From positions 14,649,632 through 14,713,631 of the forward strand of contig NC_044923.1 of NCBI RefSeq assembly GCF_003576645.1: 64,000 bases of DNA, written 5' to 3'. This DNA is from Ipomoea triloba. Lineage: Eukaryota > Streptophyta > Magnoliopsida > Solanales > Convolvulaceae. The position numbers were made by a program, and so were the translations under genes. How positions within the stretch are numbered: the stretch's first letter is position 1; the number at the start of each line of letters is the position of its first letter. Positions 24,457 to 36,423 of this stretch are shown here, piece after piece. The notes below the pieces were generated by a model that was not told the origin of the DNA, searched no databases, and saw only the letters and a list, made by a program, of their open reading frames with translations.

Positions 24457-26350
24457 TTTTTAAAGTGATATTTTAATTTGCGTGGGGTTGAGGGAAAGTG
24501 TGAATGTAAGAGGGAGTAGGAACGGTTTTCCCAAGTTGTCATCTCTAAGGATGACAAATTAGAGTTGTGGAGATGTAGGTATATGTAGAGATCAATCCAA
24601 GGATGTCAACACAAGATTCAAAACAAGGCATCGTTGTGTAAAATTCACAAGAGTAAAAGGAACAAGTATTCACAATTCAAGATATAAATGCAAAGAAAAG
24701 GAAATTGAATTGCTTAGCTATTGCAAGTATGCTTCTAATGCTCTTGATTAAGATAGGATTCATGCTTGTGTTTACTAGTCTACTAGCAAGGTTTTCATAA
24801 TACCTTCACTATTCCAGTCTTAACGATCTCTCAAGGTTCAAGGATCACCCAAGTGTCACTCAATCCCTTTGAGTCATTTCATCAAGCACATTAGCTACAC
24901 CTTGTCCCGGACTATGTCCTCTCGGATCTAAGGTGGGGAAAGCAAATGGAAGAGACTCTATCAATCCCTAGCAATCTCTTACCTAGGGGGAAGGTTCATA
25001 AGACATCTCATGAATATGGTCCTAATTCACAAGGCACATTGGTGGTTGTATGTGTTAGTGGGATGAAACGGTTGGTAAATGAAAATTAAAACGAAGAGTC
25101 AAGACTCACCGAGTGTCAGTCTCGAAGGAAGTAATGCGGAAGATTGCTTAGCCTTGAATCAAATAAATGCATAATGGAATTGCGAGGTTGTCAAGGTGCA
25201 TAGAGTGAACATTGTTTGTAGAAAGTTGTAACAATTGAAGTAAACAAGGGAAAGATAACAAGTGAATAAAACAAGGGAATGAATCATGCTAAGTTATGAT
25301 GCCTCATGGTGTGACTTAAGCAAGGGAAGATTAATTAAACTACTTTGGCTATTCAAGGGTGTGATCTCACAATCCTTTTCCACAAATAGTGTACTAAGGC
25401 TCTCTAACTTATGAATACTTGTTAGGTAACCAAGAACTTTAGAGGCATTTTGTCAAACACCTAGGCTTCACACCTTCCTACTAATCTACACCTAGAATTC
25501 CATAGGATCTATGATTGCAAAAGCTTTTCCTCAACACTAACCACTACTCATGATTAGATCAAGGCCTCAAATTTCTAAGAGATTGGCCAAATCAACTTAG
25601 AATCAAACCAAAACACAATCAAAGAGCAAGAACAGATTTCCAAAATAGAATGAATCAACTTCCACAAATTAGAATTGAGGATCAACACTAGGCATGTATT
25701 ACATCACATAATTCAATCCCTAAAGAAATTTAGCTACTCATTTTCATGAAATTGAAATTACAAAAACCTAATTCAAAATAGAGAAATGTAAATTGCAATT
25801 GGAAATGAAATAAAAGCTAGATTAGGATTAGAATTCACCTAATAGAAATGAAATACAATCTTCAAAGCATCTTCTTCTTCAATCCTTCACCAATTGGAAT
25901 CTAAATCTAGAAATTTTCTTTCTCTCTCTAAAGTGCTCTCAATTAAGAACGCTAATCTAAGAAATGTAAAATTTGAAAAATGATCCAACTCCCCTCGAAG
26001 TTTCTAACTAGAACCTTTAAATAGCCTTCCCAAAATTGCCCTTTTAATTTGACATTCCGCACTCCCGTCCACGTTGGCTCCACGCGTGGAAGCCGGTGTG
26101 GATCGGTACTGGAAATGATCCACGCCGGCTCCACGTGTGGAGTGGACCGCCAGTCCATCCCGAGACTTCTTCTTTGCTCCGATTGCCAGTTATGCCCCTA
26201 TGCTTTGCTCAATAGCTCCCCAGACCTGTAAAATCATTCTAAAACACCAAAGAAATAGTTTTGCACGAGACCTACGCATTAGAGAATAAAATGCCAGAAG
26301 TCATTCACAAAAGGATGCTAATCACTATTAATTAACCCCAATTTAGACCC
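24457..26350 (-). repeat. Athila-type LTR
   Basis: AT-rich, bounded on its minus-strand 3' side by the primer site. Internally similar to 3915-4194 plus 7347-8010. Contains a GC-rich block (26055-26160) with CCACGCGTGG-type palindromes like the block at 31905-32060. The 5' limit is approximate. Confidence 0.5.
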
Positions 26351-28336
26351 TAATTCCTAGTTATCTTGGGTGCTTATCAAGTTTCCACACTTTAAACCTT
26401 GCTTTCCCTCAAGCAAGTCATTCAATCACAAGCACATAAGTACCCAAAGATAACTAAGATTACTTAACTTAGACAATCGGTCAATCAAAAATGAATGTAA
26501 GGGGTACTAGAGAGGGGGAAATCCCTCGTGCTATCTATAAAGAGTGTTAGCTAGATGTCATACAACTCAAAAAATATTTTCGAGAAGCAAAAACCCTTCA
26601 AAGATATACTTTTAAGCAACAGGGACACACCTCTCACACCATGTTCAAGCATGCAAACCAAAATTAAATTCACCTCTTATTTAACTAGGGCCTTCAAGCC
26701 GATCCCACTAGTGGGAACGATGTACACCAATTAATCAATCCTTCCAACCGAATGCCAAAGCCCAACGAGTAAAATAAGTGGGGGTAGGGGCATGGACCAC
26801 TCACCGCCAACGGCTTGGGGCGGTTCCTCTTTCTTCTCACTTCCTAGGGTAACATCATCGGGCACTCGACTTCACATGGATCTCCATGCTTTTTCGAAGG
26901 TCGGTGCAATGCGTACCCAAACCCTAGCGAAGCGGCTCACCTCCTCTCTTGTTTTCTCATCTTCTAGGATCATTTCGCTTGGGCAACCGACTTCACCTAG
27001 AACTCTACGCTTTTTTGAAAATCAGTGCAATGGTTTCCCAATCCTAGCAAGATGTCTTTCCTCGGTTTTTACCTCTAGGAGTGGCCTTTTGCCATTTCTA
27101 CTTTTCTTCATACAATCCCTCTTGCCTTTTTCTTGGGATTTAGGGATTTTTCACTCTAATGCTTACCAATAGGCTCACCTTTTGCCCCATGCCCTACCAA
27201 GGTTAGTTCAATTCCGGACTTTGCTTACAATATCTTTCTCAAATTAAGAAGTGCACACTCCCACTTCGAGAGATCCTAGACTAAGGTCCTATCTAAATAA
27301 GAGGTGAATATCATGCAAGCAAGCAAGAATGTAAACCTACTTGGTTCTAAACACTCTCATGGGTGCAAAAATATAACTTCCCAAAGATATTTCAAGAATA
27401 AAAATTTAATTGGCATCTAGTCAAAACTCTTCCTAGATAGCACAAACAATAACTCACTCTCCAAATGGCAAACACACCCATCTATCATGACCACAAGACC
27501 AAATTAAAGTAATCAAGCAATTAAGCACAAGGTGCATCCTTTCAACACTTTAAACCAAACATCGTCCTCGATGTTGCTTTGAGGACTACGTGGAATAAAG
27601 GAGCACATGTATAATCAAGCAAACAACAAACCCCCTTTTCACACTTTGAAATTGTTTATGGGGTGTGGGTTATAACAAAATTGATCCTTTGTGAAACATA
27701 AAATGGCATGCTCCATTTGAGTAAAAGACTTATGCAAAACTACACATATATTTCCACACTTTGAAATTAAAAACGGGGCATAAAATGTAAAAGGGATAAG
27801 AGGTTAAACCAAGTATGCATCCTTTTTCCACAGTTTAGCTTCCAAGAATGGATGACCTCCGTTATCAATGCTACAAACAACAATGGTTATCACAAAAATC
27901 AAGGGGTAATTAGGAAAGCTATTCAATTATTCCTAACTCTCTTTTTTTTTTTTTTAATTCTTTTCTTCCTTTCTTTCTCTCTTCTTTTTTTTTCTTCAAT
28001 AAAGCTTGGGGTGCCTCCCAAGAGCACTACGTTTAACGTCTTTAGCTCGACTCAAATGCAACTAAGAAACAATATCAAGCTAAAAAGCATTAAACATAAA
28101 CTATAGTAAAACACACTAAAGAAAACAACAAATGTAAAGCATTAAAAGTTCAGAAATTAAAAATGCAAGTATTGAAAGTGCATCAAAGTAAAGCAAGTAA
28201 TCCAAAAGCAATAAAAGGGGGAACCCCATGCACAGGGAACCTAATGTTTAAGTGGGACATCAACTCATCAAATTTCAACATTGTTTTTCTTTTCAAACTC
28301 TTCTTCTCTTTCCTCTCATTGGGTTGGTGGCATTCC
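26351..28336 (-). other. Non-coding region between Athila-like ORF and LTR
   Basis: Minus strand near 28025-28000 reads CTTGGGAGGCACCCC, the GGGAGGCAACCC-like motif found between the last ORF and the 3' LTR in Athila/Tat elements. Several copies of the word CACACTTTGAAATT-like and TTTCCACACTTT occur. No supported ORF. Confidence 0.45.
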
Positions 28337-29623
28337 TTAGTTATCTCTGAAGGATGGTGGATGGAAGTGGTTGGCAAGCAATGCTTGGAGCTCCTCTATC
28401 AATTTGGCTTTATGCTCGACCGCCTGTCTTGTGCGTAGGATTTCTTCATCTTGCCTATCATGTCGAGTATACAAGGATGTCATATGCTCCTCCTGCCTGG
28501 CACTGTGGGCTTGTAGATAAACCATCTGCTCCTGATGTAACTACATATGAAAAACTCGTGTGGACTCCCAATCCATCATGCTCGGTTCATCCTGTTGATT
28601 GCTAGGCCCTCCTTGTTCATGCTGCACATTTTGCTTACCTTTTTCCTCATCTTCACTATCATCACTCTCATCACTACCAAGTGACGGTGCGTTGTCACCT
28701 CCCAGCTTGATTTTCATTGCAAAGTCCTGTACTGTGAAAGCTTTTATCTCTGCATCAATCTTCTCATCCTCAAGGTCATTATCGAGTCCTAAGCCTCGAC
28801 ATAGCTCTGTTACCAAGGGTCCAATGAACACGACTTGCACATTTGGCTTATTCTGCGCACCGAGCCACTTTTTCACCTGAGCTCCCATGTTCACACTTAC
28901 CCTGTTCTCCATACTCCACATATAGAAAAGATCATGGCGATATGTCTTGTTGAGGTTTGTTTTACTCCCCGAGAGATTTACTGCCAACGCAAGTCTTATT
29001 GCCTTCAAGTGATTTGGAACGATTTTCCTTGCCTTCAGGTTGCTAGAGTTGTACTTCCTTCCATTCGTGATTTGTCCCCAGTAAGTGGCAGCGTCTTTAT
29101 CACAGTAAAAATATACCTTGAATCTCTAAAAGTATGGCATGCGCACTTCCTCTCGGTCATGGAGTTCGAGAATTAGTGCCAACGCATCAACTGAATAGTT
29201 GCATCTTTTGCCGAAGAGTGTGTAAGAGATCGGTTTCTTGGCATTGTTGGTTTCTTTCTTGATCTCTAGAGTCACCAAGAACTCATAAGTCACTGGAGCG
29301 TAAGTCAGCTCCCTCCACTCAAAAATTTTGCTCCACAGAGCATGTCTAAGCAACCTAGTCACATCTTCGTAGCAATCAAACTCCCTTAGAACGCTCAGGT
29401 CTAGGTATTTTCCTCTCATCAGATTCTTCCCTTTGTATACACTTACCAAAGCTAATTGTTCGGGCGTCAAATTCCTAAGAACTCGATTTCCTCTTGCATT
29501 CGGCTAAATTATGCGTAGGACATGGAGAGGTTGCATCCTAGGCGGTTGCACTCTAGTTCTAGAACAACTTGTGCCTCCTTCCTCATATCTTTGCTTCTTT
29601 GCAATTTCTTTTGTTCTTCCCAT
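28337..29623 (-). pseudogene. Athila-type retrotransposon ORF broken only by three TAG codons
   Basis: From ATG 29623 (MGRTKEIAKKQRYEE) one frame runs 428 codons to 28337 with just three internal stops, all TAG: 29504-29506, 29126-29128 and 28541-28543. The middle part (GKYLDLSVLREFDC and a region ending DALALILELHDREE) resembles the Athila ORF-1 / putative plant transposon protein family. It is followed by an acidic Ser/Asp/Glu linker (DESDDSEDEEKGK) and a Gln-rich, helix-prone C-terminus (28340-28530). Function is unknown, perhaps gag- or env-like. The downstream GGGAGGCACCCC motif places it before an LTR. Confidence 0.6.
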
Positions 29624-30446
29624 CCTACAATGTTTTGCAGTCAAGACAATTCCATAAAATCAATTGGTCCGTCCCAACTCTCCATTGTCTTTCTATACTT
29701 CACAATTTTTCAATTCTTTCCTCTCTTTTTTTTTTCTTTTCAAATTTCACACCAAATATTCGAAAATTTACTCTCAAAATTTTCCAAAAATGTTGCCATA
29801 GTTTCCCTGTTTTTCAACAATTCTCATCATCAGAATTATAACAATTGAGCTCTAATATCAGACACATTCACAATTTCAAGATATAACAAGTCAAGTCAAA
29901 AGCCAACAATTCTAAATAGTCAACTTCTTCTTCTTCCCCAAATCAAAAATTAGGGTTGAAGAGTGTCAAATCAAGTGTGTGTATCAACAAATTGATCACC
30001 TATTCAAGCTCTAAAACAAGTTTCTACACAAATTCAATCATCAATTGCATGTAAACATCAAGAATTCAATCAAACCCATTTGCATTTTCATGGTGTTCAC
30101 ACTAGGGTTCAACAATGTAGTTCAATCTATCAAATTAATCACAAAGAATGAAAGAAATCAATGAAACTATACTCTAAAATGCATTCTCAATCAATATAAA
30201 CAAGTAAATCATTCAAAAATTTGTAAAACAATGTAGAATGGAATTTCATGAATTTCAACCCAAAAGCTTCAAAATAACCATGGAGATTGAGTTTTGGAGG
30301 TGTTTTTACCTTCTTGGAGTGATTTCTTTCCTTGTTTTTGCACAAAATTGAAGAAAAGTGATGTTGATAACTCTATTTCTAAATGCCTTTTTGCCCCACT
30401 TCCCATTTATTTTTATAGTAAAGTATTGTCACTTGAGTGGAATTTG
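29624..30446 (-). other. Leader region upstream of the Athila-like ORF
   Basis: AT-rich with T runs. On the minus strand TGATATTAGAGCTC at 29853-29866 is weakly like a tRNA-Met primer site. No ORF. Confidence 0.3.
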
Positions 30447-31800
30447 TTACTTGATTGTGTGATTTTGTGTTAAAGGTCTATTCATCCGCAACAAGTAGAA
30501 AAGGGAGCACATTTGATGGCTTCGAATCAATTTTTGGTAGCTTAGGATTCCACTCAAGGAGGGAGAAGAGCAGCGGAGCGCACAATGGAGCAAGAAACAA
30601 AGAAAAAGCTGGAAAATGAAGGGAAACGGCCCATGACACGGCCATGTCCATGGCCGTTTCAGTCCGGCCCAGAAACGAAAAAAGTCACAGACCGAAACGG
30701 CCCATGACACGGCCGTGTCCCTGCCCGTTTTGGTCTGTGATGTTCTGTTTAAGCGCGTTTCTGCTGTAATTTTAGGGATTCCGAACCCTAGCTAGTTTAG
30801 ACTCTCTCTCTAATATTTTCATTAGCCATTTTTAGCTTAGAATAGCTTAGATTGACATTGTAGAACACTTTGCAAGCATCTTTTGGTGGTTTTGGAAGGG
30901 ATTCCAACAACATCTCTCCATCATTAATAGTAAAACTCTTACTCCCTCTTCTTCAAGTGTTTTACATTTATTGCATATTTATGCTTTCCTTGTTGAATCT
31001 TGCTATGTTTACCTTAAATATGAGTGAGTAGTCTTTCATATGGGTTAGATTTGGTGTAAATATGAGTGAGTAGTCTTTCATATGGGTTAGATTTGGTGTT
31101 TATTGCTCTTATTGATGCTAGTTAGATGATTATTGCATAAAGGGTTGCTCTTATTGATGCTAGTTAGATGATTATTGCATAAAGGGATGAACACCCATTT
31201 AGGGTTCTTGAGTTTGAGTTGGATTTTGATTTTATCTTTCAATGATTAGTTGCGCAATGATTATTGCTTGTCTTTGGAAAGTCTTTCATTTCAATGGAAG
31301 TTGGATGGAAGACTTAAGCCAATACAATCTCAAACCCATTTTCTCTTCTATGGAAATAGGGGTAGATTTGGGGCTTAAAAAGCTTTTGTTCTTCAAGAAC
31401 TTAGGTTGATACACCATGGGAATGGGGAAACCTTTGTTCTAATCCTTGTGGAAACTTGGATTCTTTTGTGCTAGCATCAAGAACCTAGGGTTATTGTTCA
31501 TCCCCCAACTCAAGTGTTAATGCATCAATAGAGTAATACACCTAATCTAACCCATTCTTCCCAATAGATTTTAATCCTAGTTTAGGCTTGTTTTCCCTTA
31601 TATCCATAATTCCAAAATTACTTCTTAGTTGTTATACTTTAATCCTTAAAATGGTTGCTTGGATCCTTATGGGTTTCAAGACCTTGGTGACTAAAGTCTA
31701 GGTGATTAATCCTTACGTGCCATAAAATCCAATCCTCGTGGTTCGACTTTACACCCATTTTCACACCCCGCTCTCACTGCATCAGATGTAGAAGATCAAA
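30447..31800 (+). repeat. LTR-like sequence of a second gypsy element
   Basis: Reads on plus like an Athila/Tat LTR: a GC-rich repeated block (30620-30735, CACGGCCGTG-type palindromes), a leader-like ACCCTAGCTAGTTTAG region, and CTCGTGGTTCGACTTTA near 31735. A short tandem duplication occurs at 31020-31085 and 31100-31185. Boundaries and partner LTR not found. Confidence 0.4.
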
Positions 31801-32110
31801 CATTGCGGGGGGGGGGGGGTGTTCTTGCGTGGGAGAAAGATGAAGAAAAATGGTGTTTTAGGTGTTTTGGGCGTGGTTCGGCCAAGCAGTTTTTATTCAG
31901 CTCAAGTAGCCTCTCCACGTGAGCTCCACGCGTGGATGGTTCGCGTAGAGAGCTACTGGAAACGGTCCACGTGAAGGCCACGCGTGGAGCCTCCACGTGG
32001 ACCAACACTGGAATGATTCCACGTGTCCTCCACGCGTGGGGGACACGTGGACCAGTGTTGTCCAGTTCTTCCACTAATTCCCGGCTCTCCCTTTCGCCAG
32101 GAGAGAGATT
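31801..32110. other. GC-rich palindromic block in LTR-like DNA
   Basis: Contains repeated CCACGCGTGG and CCACGTGG words spaced 20-40 bp apart, plus a G run at 31806-31820. Similar to 26055-26160. Confidence 0.6.
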
Positions 32111-32378
32111 TACAAGTTACTGTATGCTAAAAATAGGAAAGAAGCACATAAACATTGAAGCTATATCTAGTATCCCTAAAGCTTCTTATCCAAAATCAGT
32201 TTGTGAAGAACAAACAACCTTCATTACAGTTTTACTATCGTGGTGAAGATCTTGTTCAAGTGAACTTGGTAGACAATCCTTGGTGTGAAGATTAGGTGTT
32301 GAAGATTTGGTGGGGATATCCAAGTCAAGGAGTATCATACTCCAGTTAAATACTCCGCAGTGCATTAATAAACTCTCA

Positions 32379-32498
32379 AGCTGATTATACTCTTGATTTT
32401 TGAAAATCCAATTTAATCTAGAAAAGTTAGAATTTTTGAAAGTCTATCTAGTCCCCCCTCCTTCACTCTCTAGACATTCACCTCTTTCGGGACCAACA
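32379..32498 (+). repeat. 5' LTR end of the copia element
   Basis: Matches 53157-53260: GATTATACTCTTGA, AATCCAATTTAATCTAGAAA and CACCTCTTTCGGG, ending CCAACA. The primer site follows two bases later. Confidence 0.75.
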
Positions 32499-32500
32499 AG

Positions 32501-32512
32501 TGGTATCAGAGC
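32501..32512 (+). other. Primer binding site, initiator tRNA-Met
   Basis: TGGTATCAGAGC, perfect match to the plant copia primer site, just after the LTR end. Confidence 0.9.
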
Positions 32513-32601
32513 GGTTATTAAAAATAACTATCTTTGGTTAAACTGAATTGATCCATACTTGAAAATTTGTAGCATTTGTATTTTCATAAAGATTTTGGAA
32601 A

Positions 32602-33114
32602 ATGGCACTAGCTGATTCTATTTAATATATTTACCAGATGACTATGATGAATGGTGTATTAGAATGCATATTCATATTTCTGCAATGCATAGTAGGATGT
32701 GGGTAGTGATACAACATGGTCCCATCAAAATAGAAAAGGTGAATACAGCACCAACAATGCCAGTTCAACATGGTCATCAAGGCAAGCTGAAGCCTCCAAC
32801 ACTGTAGCACGGCTAAACCACAACCACCCGTTAGGCCAACGTATGTTGATAAGGTAGTTGAAGAATGGACCAAAGAGGATCACATTTGTAACAACTTAGA
32901 CAATCAAGCCATCAATGTTATAGTGCAGATGTTCAATCCCACAACATTCAACAAATTCAAGGCTTTTACAAGATCAGCTAAGCAACTGTGGGATAAGCTC
33001 ACTGAGCTATCTAGTGGTAATGAACATATTAGAGAAAATAAGCTTAGTATTGTTATTCAAAGATTTGAAAATTTTAAAATGCTAACCAAGGAATCCATTG
33101 AAGAAATGGAGATA
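32602..33114 (+). pseudogene. Copia gag, N-terminal part (UBN2 type)
   Basis: ATG at 32602, soon frameshifted. The next frame reads PDDYDEWCIRMHIHI and MWVVIQHGPIKIEKVN, then after damage WTKEDHICNNLDNQAINVI and AKQLWDKLTELSSGNEHI, ending SIEEME. This is the UBN2/DUF4219 gag pattern of plant copia elements, which forms the virus-like particle. It is cut at 33114 by an LTR element and continues at 35231. Confidence 0.85.
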
Positions 33115-35230
33115 TGATGCGGCGCAACATAATGAAGATCCATTGAGAGTACCAATTGGGCCAATCACAAGGCCCAAGTCCAAACAATTAAAGCAACTCT
33201 TCATTGGTGATGTTCAAAGATGGTGGAAATCCAAGTCAAGCCCAATTGCAAAAGATGAAGAAGAACTCAAGGCTTTTAGTGCTAATTTTGGGATTTAAAT
33301 TAGGCCCAAATCAGCCCTATTATTTGTGTTCATCATTATTTTAAATTGTTTGGCATGAAAGAGAAAACACTAGTTTGTATTTAGAAAAGATTCCTTAAAT
33401 CCCTTTCTAAATAGGACTATATTTACTTGCTTTTTAGATTAGGTTTAGGACTCTTTTTCCAATTGTATTTAGGATTATAATGATGTCCCTATACCTATAA
33501 ATAGGACACAATCATATCAGTTTAGAGAGGCTTTCATTCAATAAAATTCTTAAGTTTTTCTTTACACTTGTGTAAGAAACCTTATAGCTAATTGTGGACT
33601 CAATTAGTGGCTAGTCGTGGACTCAACTAGCAAATTGATTCGTGGACTCGAATCAATCTTCCTTTCTTCAACCTTAGATTTAGGTTCGTGGACTCGTTCT
33701 TGAATCGAAGGAAACTAGATCCGACTCTAGTTGATTGAAGATTGCGTCATCGAGGTACTTGAAGCTACAATGGGATTCTTCTAAGTCTTTGAGGATTCGA
33801 GACTAAGGGTTTCTTGTTAGGTCTAAGGTATTTCGATCCATCTCTATCCTTACTTTAGGAGCTATCTTAGGACAATACTCCATCTTTATTTGAACCTTGG
33901 ACTAGNNNNNNNNNNNNNNNNNNNNNNNNNNNNNNNNNNNNNNNNNNNNNNNNNNNNNNNNNNNNNNNNNNNNNNNNNNNNNNNNNNNNNNNNNNNNNNN
34001 NNNNNNNNNNNNNNNNNNNNNNNNNNNNNNNNNNNNNNNNNNNNNNNNNNNNNNNNNNNNNNNNNNNNNNNNNNNNNNNNNNNNNNNNNNNNNNNNNNNN
34101 NNNNNNNNNNNNNNNNNNNNNNNNNNNNNNNNNNNNNNNNNNNNNNNNNNNNNNNNNNNNNNNNNNNNNNNNNNNNNNNNNNNNNNNNNNNNNNNNNNNN
34201 NNNNNNNNNNNNNNNNNNNNNNNNNNNNNNNNNNNNNNNNNNNNNNNNNNNNNNNNNNNNNNNNNNNNNNNGCTTTCATTCAATAAAATTCTTAAGTTTT
34301 TCTTTACACTTGTGTAAGAAACCTTATAGCTAATTGTGGACTCAATTAGTGGCTAGTCGTGGACTCAACTAGCAAATTGATTCGTGGACTCGAATCAATC
34401 TTCCTTTCTTCAACCTTAGATTTAGGTTCGTGGACTCGTTCTTGAATCGAAGGAAACTAGATCCGACTCTAGTTGATTGAAGATTGCATCATCGAGGTAC
34501 TTGAAGCTACAATGGGATTCTTCTAAGTCTTTGAGGATTCGAGACTAAGGGTTTCTTGTTAGGTCTAAGGTATTTCGATCCATCTCTATCCTTACTTTAG
34601 GAGCTATCTTAGGACAATACTCCATCTTTATTTGAACCTTGGACTAGATTCATATCAATTTGGTATCAGAGCCTAGGTTTATCTCATAATCATTACAAAT
34701 TTGGTTCCCTAGGTTTCCTAGGATTTATTTAAAAAAAAATATCATTCCTATCTTACTTATCCTTTCTTATATACATAAAAAAAAAAAACCCCCAATTTTT
34801 TTTCTTGCATTCTTGATTGTGTTCTTTAATCTTGATATTTGTTTTTGAGTTTCTTGAAAAACTATCTCAAAATAGTTTTTCAATTTTTCCCACCCAATAT
34901 CAACGAAATCCCACCCCTCTCAACCACCATATTACCAAAAATTCTGTCAAGAAAACAAATCTATCTCACTCTTACTTATATCCAAAGCACATTTACGCAC
35001 AATCACGTTGGAAGCAACCTTGTCCAGATTTCCACCCAACTCTAGTTGATTGAAGATTGCATCATCGAGGTACTTGAAGCTACAATGGGATTCTTCTAAG
35101 TCTTTGAGGATTCGAGACTAAGGGTTTCTTGTGAGGTCTAAGGTATTTCGATCCATCTCTATCCTTACTTTAGGAGCTATCTTAGGACAATACTCCATCT
35201 TTATTTGAACCTTGGACTAGGTTCATATCA
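33115..35230 (+). mobile_element. LTR element F inserted in copia gag
   Basis: Starts TGATGCGGC and ends TTCATATCA. Flanks are AGATA (33110-33114) and AGATC (35231-35235), a 5 bp target duplication with one change. Left LTR 33115-34657, primer site TGGTATCAGAGCC at 34661-34673, about 360 bp interior with no ORF of known family, and a truncated right LTR (35038-35230) missing its first part. The left LTR is split by a 366 N gap (33906-34271) with the same ~375 bp on both sides (33532-33905 and 34273-34648). Confidence 0.8.
34661..34673 (+). other. Primer binding site of element F
   Basis: TGGTATCAGAGCC three bases after the LTR end TTCATATCA. Confidence 0.85.
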
Positions 35231-35548
35231 AGATCCAATTTATTAAGCTTTTTGGTGAGCTATCTGTGTTGCAAAAAGAATATACTCAATGTGAGATAAA
35301 CTAAAAGATCTTACAAGCCTTACCCAATGAATGTCAAACAAAGACAATATATATCAAGAGCCAACCTAACTTTGCTGCATTACCAACAAAATCTCTATTT
35401 TGGGATCTTAAGGACCATGAGTATGAAATAGAGAGACTCGATAGAAAAGAGGCCGTTATTGACAAGACTACCAATGTAGCACTGATGAATGATGTACCAT
35501 CAACCTCCAGAAATGGATTTACTACTTTTTTTAATACTATTGCCAAAG
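35231..35548 (+). pseudogene. Copia gag, continued
   Basis: Reads IQFIKLFGELSVLQKEYTQC, one stop, then KILQALPNECQTKTIYIKSQ and LFWDLKDHEYEIERLDRKE, the usual continuation of UBN2 gag. Together with 32602-33114 it shows that element F landed inside gag. Interrupted near 35549 by a SINE-like insertion. Confidence 0.8.
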
Positions 35549-35690
35549 ATCTTGTGGTCAAGCGGCATAGTTGTGGTCCTCCCAAGTGAGAGGTCACAAG
35601 TTCGATCCCCAGTGGGGGCGTTGGCTCTTTGTGCTTTAGTAGGTTGAGAAAGTATGTATGAATAGATACTACGACTCGACTCAACGAAGA
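35549..35690 (+). mobile_element. tRNA-derived SINE
   Basis: An A-box-like TGGTCAAGCGGCATAGTTGTGG (35555-35576) and a B-box GTTCGATCC (35600-35608) are spaced as in an internal Pol III promoter. The tail (35615-35690) has the GGCTCTTTGTGCTTTAGTAGG and ACTACGACTCGACTCAAC character of plant tRNA-type SINEs. It interrupts gag. The exact 3' end and target duplication are not clear. Confidence 0.6.
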
Positions 35691-36423
35691 AGAGTCAACA
35701 GTTGAGAACAACAACCCAAATAGCAATATATCACGATCTTATCCCAAATCTTATCCCAAACGAGTTGATAGTGAGAGTTACATGGCAATATATCACGATC
35801 CCAAACGAGTTGATAGTGAGAGTTACATGGCAATATATCACGATCTTATCCCAAATCCAGCTAATCAGGATAAGATCAAGACACTAAGGAGGTAGCTTCT
35901 GAATCCTCTAGCAATGCAAATGTAAGTCAATTCAAAAAGAGCATGAATCCTTAAAGAGTAAGAATAATCAACTTCAAACTCACAACTCTAGCTTGCTAAA
36001 AGAGCTCGAAGGCTTACACAAAATAGATGAGAAATTAATCAACTTCAAACTCACAACTCTAGCTTGCTAAAAGAGCTCGAAGGCTTACACAAAATAGATG
36101 AGAAATTGAGGAAGTTTATGATGGAAGCTAATAGGCTTACGGATGAATGCAAATTAAGCAAAGAAAGTGATGATAAGCTGAGAACACTTTTCGGCTCATA
36201 TGCAAGTAGCTCAAAAATAGTGGATAAATTGCTAGCCATACAAAAGCCAACTGGAGACAAAACCAGACTTGGTTTTCTCTCCAAACTCTCTTAATCCTAC
36301 TACTAAAGCACTTATGTTTGTAAAAGAAACTAATCAACAAATAAAATTGTAGAGGAACATACGTATATACTAGCTTAGCTTGTATATAGAGGCAATCATT
36401 GCAGAAATGTCTTAGGTTTTAAC
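35690..36423 (+). pseudogene. Copia gag, C-terminal part with tandem duplications
   Basis: ESTVENNNPNS-like linker, then a coiled-coil stretch (36064-36294: LKELEGLHKIDEKLRKFMME) ending QKPTGDKTRLGF, a motif common in copia gag before the zinc knuckle. Two short tandem duplications occur: a unit at about 35720-35840 and a 70 bp unit at 35966-36105. Cut at 36424 by element E. Confidence 0.65.

Noticed and set aside
26049..26231. Small ORFs over the CCACGCGTGG block
   Set aside because: Open because of GC-rich palindromic repeats; not conserved as protein between blocks.
33867..34333. ORFs made almost entirely of X
   Set aside because: They read through the 366 N gap.
35555..35608. Functional tRNA gene
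   Set aside because: A and B boxes are present, but no cloverleaf with acceptor and anticodon stems can be formed.
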